Positions 34,656-43,766 of a stretch of 64,000 nt of DNA are shown here, in pieces. The stretch comes from Verrucomicrobiaceae bacterium. Lineage in GTDB: Bacteria; Verrucomicrobiota; Verrucomicrobiia; Verrucomicrobiales; Verrucomicrobiaceae. Position 1 is the stretch's first letter. Every line of letters starts with the position of its first letter. The notes under the pieces were generated by a model. That model searched no databases. It saw only the letters and a list, made by a program, of their open reading frames with translations, and was not told the DNA's origin. Location: the NCBI GenBank assembly GCA_947466075.1, contig CANIBP010000001.1:310001-374000 (forward strand), in the 5' to 3' direction. The translations under genes and the position numbers were made by a program.

Positions 34656-36764
34656 TTACTGGATGAAGATGAACTGCCGCGTGTTCACGAGGCTGTAGAT
34701 GATGTCCTCGGGACTGCCATGGCCGGTGGTGCTGGCTTCGTTCCAAAGGAGCCTTTCCTTCTCGGTGGGTGGGCGTGAGAGCAGGGCGAGATAGATGGCG
34801 TGAACTTGCGCATCCGCAGCGGTGAGTTTTTTCACCGCATGCATGAGCGGCGAATGCGGCTCTGTGAGCTTCGGCACGAGAGCGCTGTTCATCATCACGA
34901 GCACCTGCGGCACACTGGCTCTGAGATTGGCATTCTCCACGAAATCGCGGTCGCTCTGCCCGAACTCGCGGAGGTAGTGACCGCGTGGCGCGGGGCTCGT
35001 CAACTCAGCGGCGCGAACCCATTCGCGAGTGTTTTGGCGGCGGGCGACGGTGTAGTTTGTCCATTCGTCCTTGGGGATGCTGAGCGCGCGGGCTTCGTCG
35101 TGGTAGATGGCGTCTTCTTTGTCCTGCGCTGCTTTCTTTCCCTCAGGCGTCATTGTCTCCAGATCGAATCCGGGAATGAGAATGCGCACGGTGGTAGCCG
35201 GATCATAGTAGGGCCGGAAACACGGCGGTGTGCCATTGCGACGTGTGATTTCATCAAGTGCGATCTGTGCGTCGGTGCTTTGCAGCACGGTGGGCAGATC
35301 GGTTCTCGCGGCTGGGGGTGCGGGTGCCTGCCACGTCGTGCCGGTTGTTTTGGCATACAGCTTCTTGAGTCCAGGGACGAGGATTTGACTGTAGAGTGCG
35401 ATGCTCGACTCGTGGCTGATGCGGAAGAGATCCTGCCCGAGCCGCGCGGCCTCGGACTTGAGTTCATCCGCCACCGTCTGGGCTGCATCGTGCGCGGAGC
35501 CTTCGAGAAGGTCCGCCTTGTCCTGTGCCGACTTCGCTTTGCTGAGCGCTGCGGTGTAGCGGTCGCTGAGTTCCTTACTGGCGTCACGGGCTTTGCTCTG
35601 TGCCTCGGCGGCAGCCTGAATGCCTCTGAGCAATTCCTCCGTCGTGAGACATTCGAGTGCCTCGGCTCGGCGACGAGGCTGGAGAATGCCCTGCTCGTGC
35701 GCGGTGCGTGCGAGTGAAGTGGAGAGTTCCGGGTTCGGATTGATCAGAGTGACAAAGGAATCCCAAATCTGCTCGGCGCTCATCCGGCGCAGCAACGGGC
35801 CGGTGAAGTGATACTCCGCACCCGACGCGACCGCGCTTGCCGTGGCCTGTCGCTGATAGGCCTGTGTATTGAAAACGATGCGCAGAAACGCTTTCAGATC
35901 GTAGCCGACGCCGACCATCACTTTTTCAAGATGGGACTGCAACTCCGGGACCATGGGCACCGACTTGTCGCTGAGGTTATCGAGCGGCTCCATGAGGGCG
36001 AGGCCGAATGCCTTCTTCCACATCCGGTTCACGATCACCGTGGTGAAGCGAGGGTTCTCCGGGGTGGCCGTCCAGCGCGCGAAAGCCTGCGGCATCGTCT
36101 CGCCGGGCCGAGCGACACAGGGCTGGCCCATCATCGTGGCAGCCTCCACGACCGAGAGTGGCTTGGCGTCGCTGTATTGGTAATCATGAGGCAGCGTGAG
36201 TTGATTCTTGCTCATGCTCAGGGCTGTGGTGCGCACCCCGAACATGATGTTGATGGCGTCGAAGACTTCCGCATGACTCACCTTTGCCCTGCGGAGCACG
36301 GCCATCGCCTGCTCCTGCTGCGCTTGCAGGTCCTTCACCTTTGTCGCGTGTGCCCTTTCCTGTTCGGCAAACTTGGCGTCACTCATGCCTTCCGTCCTGA
36401 TGGGACGCGCAGGCTCACGAAATGAATCGCGGATCGCCTTCTCCCGACCCTGCATGAACTGCCGGTCCGCCTCGCCTGCTTCACTACCGAAGGTGGCCCC
36501 AGGCTGGCCAAAGATATCATCCGTCTTGATGGCAAAGGTGTGCGCCGCCATCTCGTAGAACTGCTTCTGGCTCCATTTATCAAAGGGATGATCGTGGCAC
36601 TGAGCGCACTCGATGCGTGTGCCGAGAAAGATGCGCGAGGTGATCGCCATGTTATCCAGCGGCATTCCAATATCGCGCATGTAGTAGCCGATGGCCCCAT
36701 TGTCCCATGCCTTCCCCTGCGCACCGAGGAGCGCTCGCACCATCTGGTCGTAGGGCATGTTTTT
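34656..36764 (-). CDS. DUF1553/DUF1549 protein, C-terminal part after a frameshift
   Basis: This is the larger part of a gene broken at 36760-36764. Coding resumes at KNMPYDQMVRALLGAQGKAW and continues through DUF1549 motifs, including the conserved IECAQCHDHPFDKWSQKQF. A linker follows, and then DUF1553 (NPRFTTVIVNRMWKKAFGLA, LRIVFNTQAYQRQA, GPLLRRMSAEQIWDSFVTLI, and C-terminal LREFGQSDRDFVENANLRAS with VPQVLVMMN). The first ATG after the break is at 36758. The upstream half is at 36765-37183; together they would make a normal protein of about 840 residues. The stop is 12 nt before the DUF1501 gene. Whether the break is real or an assembly error cannot be decided from the sequence. Confidence 0.85.
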   Translation of the reverse strand, partial: KNMPYDQMVRALLGAQGKAWDNGAIGYYMRDIGMPLDNMAITSRIFLGTRIECAQCHDHPFDKWSQKQFYEMAAHTFAIKTDDIFGQPGATFGSEAGEADRQFMQGREKAIRDSFREPARPIRTEGMSDAKFAEQERAHATKVKDLQAQQEQAMAVLRRAKVSHAEVFDAINIMFGVRTTALSMSKNQLTLPHDYQYSDAKPLSVVEAATMMGQPCVARPGETMPQAFARWTATPENPRFTTVIVNRMWKKAFGLALMEPLDNLSDKSVPMVPELQSHLEKVMVGVGYDLKAFLRIVFNTQAYQRQATASAVASGAEYHFTGPLLRRMSAEQIWDSFVTLINPNPELSTSLARTAHEQGILQPRRRAEALECLTTEELLRGIQAAAEAQSKARDASKELSDRYTAALSKAKSAQDKADLLEGSAHDAAQTVADELKSEAARLGQDLFRISHESSIALYSQILVPGLKKLYAKTTGTTWQAPAPPAARTDLPTVLQSTDAQIALDEITRRNGTPPCFRPYYDPATTVRILIPGFDLETMTPEGKKAAQDKEDAIYHDEARALSIPKDEWTNYTVARRQNTREWVRAAELTSPAPRGHYLREFGQSDRDFVENANLRASVPQVLVMMNSALVPKLTEPHSPLMHAVKKLTAADAQVHAIYLALLSRPPTEKERLLWNEASTTGHGSPEDIIYSLVNTRQFIFIQ

Positions 36765-37183
36765 CGCAGCACATCCTTCACCCAGCTCATGTAGGCATCG
36801 GCGGTGGTGGCCTTGATCATCGTGCCCTTCGACTGCACACGCAGCACGTCGGACCAATAGTTGTAGAAGTGCTGCACATAGCCCTCCGAGGCGAGAAGCC
36901 GGTCGATGACCTTTGCCCGCTTCTCCGCGTCCTGTGATGAGAGGAAATCCTCCGCCTCGCGTGCCGTGGGAATGCGCCCGACAACGTCGAGATGAATGCG
37001 GCGCAGGAAGGTGGCATCATCAGCCACCGGATTGCCTTGAAGCTGATGCTTCTGCCAATCCGCAGCCAGCAGTGCATCGATCTTCCGCGCTTCTGCCGCG
37101 ACGTCAGTGAAAGCGGCGAGAGCATGCGGACAGTGACCAAGGGTCAAAACAACGACATAGATGAGAGGTAATGTGAGCTTCAT
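36765..37183 (-). CDS. DUF1549 protein, N-terminal part before a frameshift
   Basis: This is the start of the DUF1549/DUF1553 gene: a signal peptide (MKLTLPLIYVVVLTLGHCPH, then ALAAF), then the DUF1549 beginning with FLRRIHLDVVGRIPTAREAE and VIDRLLASEGYVQHFYNYWS, up to MSWVKDVLRK. At that point the minus strand has five A's where six would keep the frame, so the next residues become unrelated (TCPTTRWCERSS) until an out-of-frame stop at 36383. It is the first gene after the FecR/LamG gene (18 nt gap). Unlike many family members it has no CxxCH heme domain in front of DUF1549. Confidence 0.82.
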
Positions 37184-37201
37184 TGGGTAAGTTGTCAGAC
37201 T

Positions 37202-38638
37202 TCAACGGTAAGGATTTCCGGCTTCGAAAAGCGCACGCACGTCCGCATCGCTCATCGCACGACCGAGCAACAGCATCTCGTCGATGCGGCCGCTCAGTTT
37301 GCGATCATACTGATCCCAGTTGCCGATTTGCGCAGGACCGAGCAGCGCCGGCTGCGCTTCCGGCTGCGGCACTTCGATCCCGAACACGCCATTTAGATAA
37401 TGCCGCACCGAGCGCTTCTCAGCATCGAATACCGACACCAGATGAGTCCACCGACCTTGGTCCGGGAGCGCGGGAGTCGCCGCTTCGGTGACGTTGCCTT
37501 TGAGCCCGGGAAAGATCATCAACCACATCGTCCCCAGCTTGCTCACCTGCCAGTGAATCATCCCAGGCTCATTTCGTTTCCATCCATCCGTGTGCAGCAG
37601 AGATTGCAAACGCTCCCCGCCCACGCGGTCCAGCCTCACCCAGGCCGCGAGCGTGAGTTGTGGCCAGGCGCGTCCGCCCCCCACATCCAGTTTCAAGTGA
37701 TCGCCCACCTTCACAAACTCCGCCGCGTGAGATCCCGGCCAGCGTCCCTGCACTGTGCGGAAGACACCGGCGTGCGCCTCGCCGGATTCAAAGTCTAGCA
37801 GCGCGATAAGAGCGGGATCATTCCGCATCGCCGCGAGCGCCACTTCCGAACGCGCCCGCTGACCCGCAGCCAACCCTGCGCTCAGTCCGTTCATCTCATC
37901 GGCCTGGATGAAGGCCGATGAGCGCAACTCGCGCGCCATGCTCACGCCGCCATCCATCGTCACCGCATTACCACCACGGAGGCTTTGCTTGTTCGTGTTG
38001 CCCAAGGCTTTCGCGATGACCTCGCCCTGAAACACATGAATCTCTGCCGCACCGCTCACAGGGACGTCCACGCCAAATCGCGTGCCCAAATCCACCGCAT
38101 CGCCCGATGGCGTGACCACCGTGAACCCCTTCGCCGCAGGCGGCACCTCCGCCGAGAGACGACCACTCATCATGCGCAGCCGCTGCGCCGACTCGAACCG
38201 AAACACCGCCGGAGCCTCGATGACGATGCGTGCACCACGAGACGTGATCAGTTCCACACTCCCGCCTTTGAGCGAGTGCGTCTCTCCCTTCAGCATCGCG
38301 CCATTCGAGAGTTCCTCCACCCCCGCATCATTCACCACCGTGGCGAGCACACGTTGCGTCGTCTGCCACCACAAGCCTCCACCAACGAGTAAAGCCGCAC
38401 ACGCCGCCGCTGCGGTGAGCGGACGCCAGGAGAGCCAGATGGAGCGACGTGGAGCCACCACCGACGGCTGCGATGCCCGCTCCCGCGCGATCTCGCACAG
38501 GCCAGCATCAATGCCAATCTCGACGATCAGCTTCCGCCGCAGAGCCCGATCACTCGCCAGCAGACGATCCAGCTCCGCGACCTCGGCATCAGTCGCCTCG
38601 CCGTGCAGATAGCGTTGGATGAGTTCGTTCGGGTTCAT
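37202..38638 (-). CDS. FecR-type anti-sigma-like protein with C-terminal LamG/concanavalin-like domain
   Basis: From the ATG at 38638 (MNPNELIQRYLHGEATDAEV) the protein has 478 residues. An N-terminal cytoplasmic helical segment (about 1-75) is followed by one membrane helix (about 80-100, LTAAAACAALLVGGGLWW). A FecR domain comes next (VELITSRGARIVIEAPAVFR, GRLSAEVPPAAKGFTVVTPS, VDLGTRFGVDV, EIHVFQGEV). The C-terminal LamG-like jellyroll, about 320-478, has TLAAWVRLDRVGGERLQSLL, then WTHLVSVFDAEKRSVRHYLN, then GRIDEMLLLGRAMSDADVRA. The ECF sigma gene ends 1 nt upstream, so this is a sigma/anti-sigma pair in which the extracellular lectin-like domain may sense polysaccharide. The frameshifted DUF1549/1553 and DUF1501 genes follow. 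Confidence 0.9.
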   Translation of the reverse strand: MNPNELIQRYLHGEATDAEVAELDRLLASDRALRRKLIVEIGIDAGLCEIARERASQPSVVAPRRSIWLSWRPLTAAAACAALLVGGGLWWQTTQRVLATVVNDAGVEELSNGAMLKGETHSLKGGSVELITSRGARIVIEAPAVFRFESAQRLRMMSGRLSAEVPPAAKGFTVVTPSGDAVDLGTRFGVDVPVSGAAEIHVFQGEVIAKALGNTNKQSLRGGNAVTMDGGVSMARELRSSAFIQADEMNGLSAGLAAGQRARSEVALAAMRNDPALIALLDFESGEAHAGVFRTVQGRWPGSHAAEFVKVGDHLKLDVGGGRAWPQLTLAAWVRLDRVGGERLQSLLHTDGWKRNEPGMIHWQVSKLGTMWLMIFPGLKGNVTEAATPALPDQGRWTHLVSVFDAEKRSVRHYLNGVFGIEVPQPEAQPALLGPAQIGNWDQYDRKLSGRIDEMLLLGRAMSDADVRALFEAGNPYR

Positions 38639-38639
38639 C

Positions 38640-39194
38640 TCAAAGAGCCTCCTTTTGCAGACGGGTTTCAATACACGCCGCCAGTTTCTCCCGCAGCCGC
38701 CCCAGCAGCTTGTAGAGTGCGTTGGCCGACTTGCCCGCCTGCTCCGCCAGCATCGTCACGCGGCCTTCCCCTGAGTAGAGGGCCAGCAGCAGTTCCTGAT
38801 GCGGCGGCGAAAAACCCTCCAGGCATGAGCGCAGCGCCTGCATGGACCGCTCCCGCTCTTCCGCATCAAACACTTCCGCCTCCTCCGCCAGCAATTCCAG
38901 AACCCCGTCGCTAAAGACATGCCGGTCACGCCGAAGCCGGTCGATGACCGAAAGACACTTGAAGCGCACCACCACCTTCGCCCACGGCAGAAAGCCCGCC
39001 TCGTCGCGGAGTTGATCAAACTTCTCCCACAGCGTCACGCTCGCCTCCTGGATCACTTCATCCACCAGATGCCAATCCGGCAGCAATGACCGCGAATAGG
39101 CACGCAGCGCCGGCTCGTTCCGCATCAGCAGCCGCACAAAATCGCCCTGCGTCAGCGCGGGCGGTGGGGTCGCAGATGGTTCAGAAGGCGGCAT
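38640..39194 (-). CDS. ECF-type RNA polymerase sigma factor (planctomycete/verrucomicrobial type)
   Basis: The 184-residue protein has the two ECF regions. Region 2 runs about 18-85, with FVRLLMRNEPALRAYSRSLL, then DEVIQEASVTLWEKFDQL, then FLPWAKVVVRFKCLSVIDRL. Region 4 runs about 120-175, with LEGFSPPHQELLLALYSGEG, then VTMLAEQAGKSANALYKLLG, then RLREKLAACIETRLQKE. It lacks region 3. The product should direct RNA polymerase to its own operon when its anti-sigma partner, encoded 1 nt downstream, releases it. Downstream genes are FecR/LamG, DUF1549/1553 and DUF1501. This is one of three such sigma genes in the window. Confidence 0.92.
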   Translation of the reverse strand: MPPSEPSATPPPALTQGDFVRLLMRNEPALRAYSRSLLPDWHLVDEVIQEASVTLWEKFDQLRDEAGFLPWAKVVVRFKCLSVIDRLRRDRHVFSDGVLELLAEEAEVFDAEERERSMQALRSCLEGFSPPHQELLLALYSGEGRVTMLAEQAGKSANALYKLLGRLREKLAACIETRLQKEAL

Positions 39195-39272
39195 GCATGA
39201 ACTTATTCGCTGCCCCGCCCGAACCTGCCGAATTTTTTCAATCTCTCAATTTTTTGTCCGCCCGCGAGATCC

Positions 39273-39450
39273 TCACCCCGCAATTCGGTTCGCTTTGATC
39301 CTGCCGATGGATTCCCGGCTGATGCCACTTTCAAGAGCCGGGATGGACGTTGCTCAAACCCATTGTTTCCCGGAGTTTCAGCAATCGCCTCGGCAGCCGT
39401 TCACGGATGCGCTCGGCGTAGTCGTGGGCGGCGGGGAGGGCGGGTTTCAC
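39273..39450 (-). pseudogene. Degenerate XRE-family regulator gene (copy of the regulator at 33 kb)
   Basis: On the minus strand a possible GTG start at 39450 opens MKPALPAAHDYAERIRERLP followed by RRLLKLRETMGLSN. This closely parallels AHDYAERIRARLPRRLQELT and the CGLSKN of the intact XRE protein. The frame then breaks after GLSNVHPGS with a stop. Shifted by one base the homology resumes as ALESGISRESIGRIKAN (compare LARASGLSREYIAKLERG), then ends in a stop at 39273-39275. The loss of frame and the missing C-terminal third show that the gene is dead. It sits just upstream of the ECF sigma gene. Confidence 0.78.
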
Positions 39451-39496
39451 GTTAAACGTCTAATGCATCGTTGTGATGATCCGAGAATGCTGAACG

Positions 39497-41176
39497 TCAT
39501 TCTTTACCTACTGTTTTTGGCCCGTCGTGCTGCTGGCGGAGGAAATCGAAGTCCGCGTGGCCGCCTTCTGCTGCCGATGACAGGTTGTAGGAAAACAGGC
39601 CGACCTTGGTGCCCTCATACCACGCGGTGCGATAGGGATAGTCGCGATCACCGAGCGGCTCGAAGTGTTCGCCATCGAGGCTATAAAACATGGTGCCTTT
39701 GTAGTGGCGGTGTTCGAGCTTCAGCCAAATGGCGTCTTGCTTGAGTTCGGGGCCATCGGTGAATGCGCCGGGGCCGGAAGTGGCGGTGCCTTTGGCAAAG
39801 CGGATGCGTTTGATGCCGCCCTCTTTGGCGACTCCGATCCAGGTGTAGTCGTCGATCATCGTGCAGAGACCGGCGCATTGGCCATCGATCATGTTCGCGG
39901 TGTCGAGCTTCGTTACGATGTCGGACTCGGCTCCGTAGAGGCGCTGGACGATTGTGTTGTAGGCAAAGAGAAGATGGTCATCGCGATAGTTGACCTTCGT
40001 TCGGCCAAATTGGGAAATGCCGCCCTGGGTGTTCAGATGCCGCGCCGTCAATCGAAGATGTCCCGGCCTCGCGGTGAGCGACCAGCGCGAGTCGTCGGGG
40101 TCGTGGTTCCAGGCCCACTGACCGCCGAGGGTGGTCGCATCAAACTCATCGGAAGGGTCTGCCGCGTTGATGGATTGGATCGGCAGCGCGGGCTTGGTGT
40201 AGGGCTCAGTGAGGCCGACGGGTTCGCCGATGCCATCGCCATCGGAGTCCACGCCGATCCACGGCCAGTCGTCAGCCGTCCAGCCTGCGGGTTCCAGATA
40301 AAGGCGGCGGCCATAGGTGGCGAAGAGGTTGTAGTCGTGATGCAGGAAGGCCCAGTGGTCGCCACTGACCTCGACGAGCGATCCCTGCGCGGCGTTGATG
40401 TCGGCCTTGCCTGCGTGGAAAATCTTCCGGCTCTCATACGGTCCGTAGAGCGACTTGGAGCGATAGACATACTGCGCCTTGTCTTTGTTCTTACCGGTAG
40501 AGGCGACGGAGATGTAATAGAAGCCGTTGCGCTTGAAAACCTGCGGTCCCTTCGGCGGGATATCATCGATCAAGATCGTGCCTTGGTCCACGATGGCATC
40601 GAAGGTGTCGTTCAAGCGGAAGATCCGCAGCGCCCCCGGATTGCCCAAAAGGAACAAGTAACCTTTGCCATCATCATCCCAAAACGGACACGGGTCTTCG
40701 AAGTCGCCCACGATCTTCTCCGATAAGCTCACCGGCTCGCTCCACGGGCCTTCCGGCGCAGCGGCCTTGCAGACAAAGCCCCGGTATTTCGTGCTCCAGT
40801 TGAACATGTAATACGTGCCACGGAAGAACCCCACTTCGCCATCCTGAGAACCGGCGGAACACGCTTTGCCAGGGAACGTGAAGTCCGCATGAACGCCACC
40901 GAGGCGCGAGTAAATGCGGCCTGAGTGCGTCCAGTTCACCAGATCCTTCGAAGCAAGCAGCGGCATACCCATGAAGTGATGCGAGGCGGAGGTCAGATAG
41001 AAAGTGTCGCCTGCCTTGAACACACATGGGTTGTTGTAATCCGCCCACAGAATGGGATTACGATAAGTGCCGTCTCCTTGATCGCCCCAAACGGGTTTGG
41101 TGACAGGCTGAGCGGCGTGCAGCGCGGCCAGCGGCGCGAGCAACAGGGCGCGGAGGAGTGTGATCGTGTATTTCAT
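39497..41176 (-). CDS. Secreted glycoside hydrolase family 43
   Basis: From the ATG at 41176 (MKYTITLLRALLLAPLAALH, then AA) the protein has 559 residues and a signal peptide. A five-bladed beta-propeller follows: NPILWADYNNPCVFKAGDTF contains the catalytic base Asp, IVGDFEDPCPFWDDDGKGYL the pKa-modulating Asp, and AAQGSLVEVSGDHWAFLHHD the acid Glu. The C-terminal 200 residues form a beta-sandwich (LRLTARHLNTQGGISQFGR, MIDGQCAGLCTMIDDYTWIG, MFYSLDGEHFEPLGDRDYPY), as in the GH43 xylosidase/arabinosidase subfamilies. It probably cleaves beta-xylosyl or alpha-arabinosyl linkages in the periplasm. It is last in the unit that begins with the second ECF sigma gene. Its signal peptide is almost the same as that of the esterase upstream. 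Confidence 0.92.
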   Translation of the reverse strand: MKYTITLLRALLLAPLAALHAAQPVTKPVWGDQGDGTYRNPILWADYNNPCVFKAGDTFYLTSASHHFMGMPLLASKDLVNWTHSGRIYSRLGGVHADFTFPGKACSAGSQDGEVGFFRGTYYMFNWSTKYRGFVCKAAAPEGPWSEPVSLSEKIVGDFEDPCPFWDDDGKGYLFLLGNPGALRIFRLNDTFDAIVDQGTILIDDIPPKGPQVFKRNGFYYISVASTGKNKDKAQYVYRSKSLYGPYESRKIFHAGKADINAAQGSLVEVSGDHWAFLHHDYNLFATYGRRLYLEPAGWTADDWPWIGVDSDGDGIGEPVGLTEPYTKPALPIQSINAADPSDEFDATTLGGQWAWNHDPDDSRWSLTARPGHLRLTARHLNTQGGISQFGRTKVNYRDDHLLFAYNTIVQRLYGAESDIVTKLDTANMIDGQCAGLCTMIDDYTWIGVAKEGGIKRIRFAKGTATSGPGAFTDGPELKQDAIWLKLEHRHYKGTMFYSLDGEHFEPLGDRDYPYRTAWYEGTKVGLFSYNLSSAAEGGHADFDFLRQQHDGPKTVGKE

Positions 41177-41296
41177 TTGGACCATGAGTCTTATCAAAAG
41201 CAGATGAGAATACGTCAGGGGTGCGAACGCATTTCGGCGAAACCTGTGTCGGATTCCGCAGCGGTATAGGACAGTGTTTCCAAGGGCTCTTCGGCC

Positions 41297-42838
41297 TCAC
41301 TTCTTCACCGTAGGCACAGGCCAGTCATCGGTGCGGAAGGGCGATGCAGGCAATCCAGCGCCATTCGCGAGGCTGTAGTCGGGCCAGTCTTTCCAGGCGT
41401 AACGAACAGCTATGGGCTGAGCGACTTCCGGGCTGCTTACGACGACCGTCTCGCCGACGATCTTGGCTTCGGCGGGTTTCCACTGCTGATCGGCGGCGGC
41501 GATTTGGAAACCAGTGAGCGGGCCACCGGTGATGGACTTCAGCCCGCCGTTGGTGTGATTGAATGAAACGGTGATCGCATTGCCGCTGATGGTGGAGCCT
41601 GAGGGCAGCGGGCCGCTGATGGCGGGGACGTTTTTGCCATACACGGTGCCGAGCGCCCAAAGGGAGAGTCGGCGGCCAACTTCCTGTTTATTAGTGGGGT
41701 GGATATTTTTGGCATCACCGATGTCGATAGTGATGGCCATGCCGGTCTTTGGCAGTTCGAGGGTCTTCAGCATGGCCTCGCGCATGCGCGGCCAGCCTTC
41801 GCCGGGCGAGGTGAAGTTCGGGAGTTGCACCCAGGCGAAGGGCATTTCGTCATTCCAAAGCATGCGCCAACTGGTGACGAGCTGCGTGAGCTGCTTGTGG
41901 TAGAGGCCGGGATTGCCCGCGTTGCTTTCGCCCTGATACCAAAGAATGCCGCGTAGGGTGAAGGGGGCGAGGTTGACGATCTTGCCGTTGTAGAGACCGG
42001 CGGGTGGGCCCTTGCGCCTGATATGAGCGATGGTCGATCCGGGACTCCAGGGCTTATCTTTGATCCCGGCTGTCCCATGCTCGACGGCGAGCTTCCATGC
42101 GGCGAGTTTTTTCGGGTAGTCGGCACTCAGTTTCGCCTGGTCAAAGTTAAGCCAACCATTCAACTGAGCGTCGTATTCCACCTTGGTTTCCGGATCTGAG
42201 GACTGGGCATCGCCAGAAACCCAGGCCTCGATGTGCGTGGCACCGACAGAGGAGTTGATGAGGCCAACGGGGACGCCGACTTCGCGGTGAATCTCGCGCC
42301 CGAAGAAGTAGAGCGTCGCGGAGAAGCGTCGGACATTTGCCGGGGTGCATACCTGCCATGCGCCTTTGCCCTCGGACTGAGGTGTCTTGGCGGGGCCGGA
42401 GGCCTCGCCGTAGTAGCGGATGAGCGGAAAGTTGGCAGCTGCCTGTTCTGCGGCGGCGTGGGCCGCGCCACCGACAGCCATCTCCATGTTGGATTGTCCA
42501 GAGCCAAGCCACACCTCGCCCACGAGCACGTCCTTCACTTCCACCTTGTGTCCCTCTTTTCCCGTCACGAAGAGCGTGCGGGGTTCCGTGCTGGCAGCGA
42601 GCACATCCAGCTTGAGCGACCATTTGCCATCCGTGCCCGCCGTGGCGGACTTCGATTGACCGGCAAAGGAAACCGTCACCGGCTCGCCTGCATCCGCCCA
42701 GCCCCAGACGGCGACGGGCTTCTCGCGTTGCAGGACCATGTGGTCGCCAAAAACTGCTGCTAGTTTCAGTTCGGCTGCATGGAGAGCGGCCAGCGGCGCG
42801 AGCAGCAAGGCGGTGAGGAGTGGGAGGGTGTGTTTCAT
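41297..42838 (-). CDS. Sialate O-acetylesterase-like carbohydrate esterase, secreted
   Basis: From the ATG at 42838 (MKHTLPLLTALLLAPLAALH, then AA) the protein has 513 residues. A beta-sandwich N-domain (LAAVFGDHMVLQREKPVAVW) is followed by an SGNH-type catalytic domain with the Ser motif VWLGSGQSNMEMAVG at about residue 108. GILWYQGESNAG is the conserved block with the family's W-Q-G-E-S/N, and AITIDIGDAKNIHPTNKQEV supplies the Asp-His part of the triad. Family members remove acetyl groups from sialic acid or from plant and algal polysaccharides; sialic acid is unlikely here because no sialidase or neuraminate genes are present. It stands between an SGNH gene and GH43. Confidence 0.91.
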   Translation of the reverse strand: MKHTLPLLTALLLAPLAALHAAELKLAAVFGDHMVLQREKPVAVWGWADAGEPVTVSFAGQSKSATAGTDGKWSLKLDVLAASTEPRTLFVTGKEGHKVEVKDVLVGEVWLGSGQSNMEMAVGGAAHAAAEQAAANFPLIRYYGEASGPAKTPQSEGKGAWQVCTPANVRRFSATLYFFGREIHREVGVPVGLINSSVGATHIEAWVSGDAQSSDPETKVEYDAQLNGWLNFDQAKLSADYPKKLAAWKLAVEHGTAGIKDKPWSPGSTIAHIRRKGPPAGLYNGKIVNLAPFTLRGILWYQGESNAGNPGLYHKQLTQLVTSWRMLWNDEMPFAWVQLPNFTSPGEGWPRMREAMLKTLELPKTGMAITIDIGDAKNIHPTNKQEVGRRLSLWALGTVYGKNVPAISGPLPSGSTISGNAITVSFNHTNGGLKSITGGPLTGFQIAAADQQWKPAEAKIVGETVVVSSPEVAQPIAVRYAWKDWPDYSLANGAGLPASPFRTDDWPVPTVKK

Positions 42839-42893
42839 TAAGTTGTTCCAGACGATGATTCCACAACGCCGATTCACGTTAGCTATTGCCGCA

Positions 42894-43763
42894 TCACTTC
42901 TTCAGCAGCGCCTCCACCACGGGCTTCAGCTTGCTCGCGTAGAGTTCATAGCCGCCGTCCTGCGTGAGGTGGATGTTGTCGGGCGTGAAAAGGCCGGGCT
43001 TCAGCGTGCCGTCGGCGTTGAGAAAATCGTCCGTGAGGTCGAGCACATGCACCTTCGGATCGCTGTCGAGCTTCAGCGCATCGAGCGCGGCGTTCGTCTT
43101 CTTGATGTTCTCGTAGAAGGCATTTCCCGGAGCGTGGGCGGGGAAGATTTTCACGGCGATGACTCCGGCGTTTGGGAACTTCGCCCGCACATTCGCCACG
43201 CACATCTGGATGCCCTTGGCCGCCGCCTCCACGCCGGTCTCGGGCGCGAAGAACATGTTGTTGTTGCCGATGAGCACGATGATGAGCTTCGGCTCTAGGC
43301 CCGCGACGCCGCCGTGATCGAGACGCCAGAGCAGGCCCTGCGATTTCTCGCCGCCGATGCCGAGGTTCACGCTTTTGTATTGGCCAAAATGTTTTTGCCA
43401 CGCGGCATTCATCGGCTTGTGATCGAGCACGCTGCCCCATTGCTGGGTAATGCTGTCGCCGATGAGCAGGATCTCGATCGGGCCTTTGTTCTCCTCGACG
43501 TTCGCCACGAGCTTCGTGTGAATGTCGAGCCACGAGGTGCCGCCAAAATTGCCCGCTGAAGGCACCACCGGCCACATCGCCGGTAGATGCTTATGCTCCT
43601 CTGATCCTGGGCGTCGCTCAAACTCTGGCTTTAATACATACGCCCGCTCCTCGGCCGTGAGCGGCCAGCCGGTCTTCTGTGGCTCGGCGGTGACGTGAGG
43701 GTAGTCGAGGGCTTGCGCGTGGAGTGCGATGGCTAGGATAGCAAGGGTGAGTGTCGTTTTCAT
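42894..43763 (-). CDS. GDSL/SGNH-type esterase, secreted
   Basis: The 289-residue protein has a signal peptide (MKTTLTLAILAIALHAQAL). The SGNH blocks are in order: ILLIGDSITQQWGSVLDHKP (Ser nucleophile), VNLGIGGEKSQGLLWRLDHG (oxyanion Gly), IIVLIGNNNMFFA (oxyanion Asn) and FTPDNIHLTQDGYELYASK (Asp/His). The subtype resembles the platelet-activating-factor-acetylhydrolase-like esterases common in carbohydrate loci. It probably deacetylates or deacylates polysaccharide. It begins 3 nt after the anti-sigma gene, which ties it firmly to the second sigma/anti-sigma pair. Confidence 0.92.
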   Translation of the reverse strand: MKTTLTLAILAIALHAQALDYPHVTAEPQKTGWPLTAEERAYVLKPEFERRPGSEEHKHLPAMWPVVPSAGNFGGTSWLDIHTKLVANVEENKGPIEILLIGDSITQQWGSVLDHKPMNAAWQKHFGQYKSVNLGIGGEKSQGLLWRLDHGGVAGLEPKLIIVLIGNNNMFFAPETGVEAAAKGIQMCVANVRAKFPNAGVIAVKIFPAHAPGNAFYENIKKTNAALDALKLDSDPKVHVLDLTDDFLNADGTLKPGLFTPDNIHLTQDGGYELYASKLKPVVEALLKK

Positions 43764-43766
43764 GGT

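Noticed and set aside
39665..40726. A 353-codon plus-strand frame opposite GH43
   Set aside because: It is a shadow of the well-supported GH43 gene with no recognisable motif.
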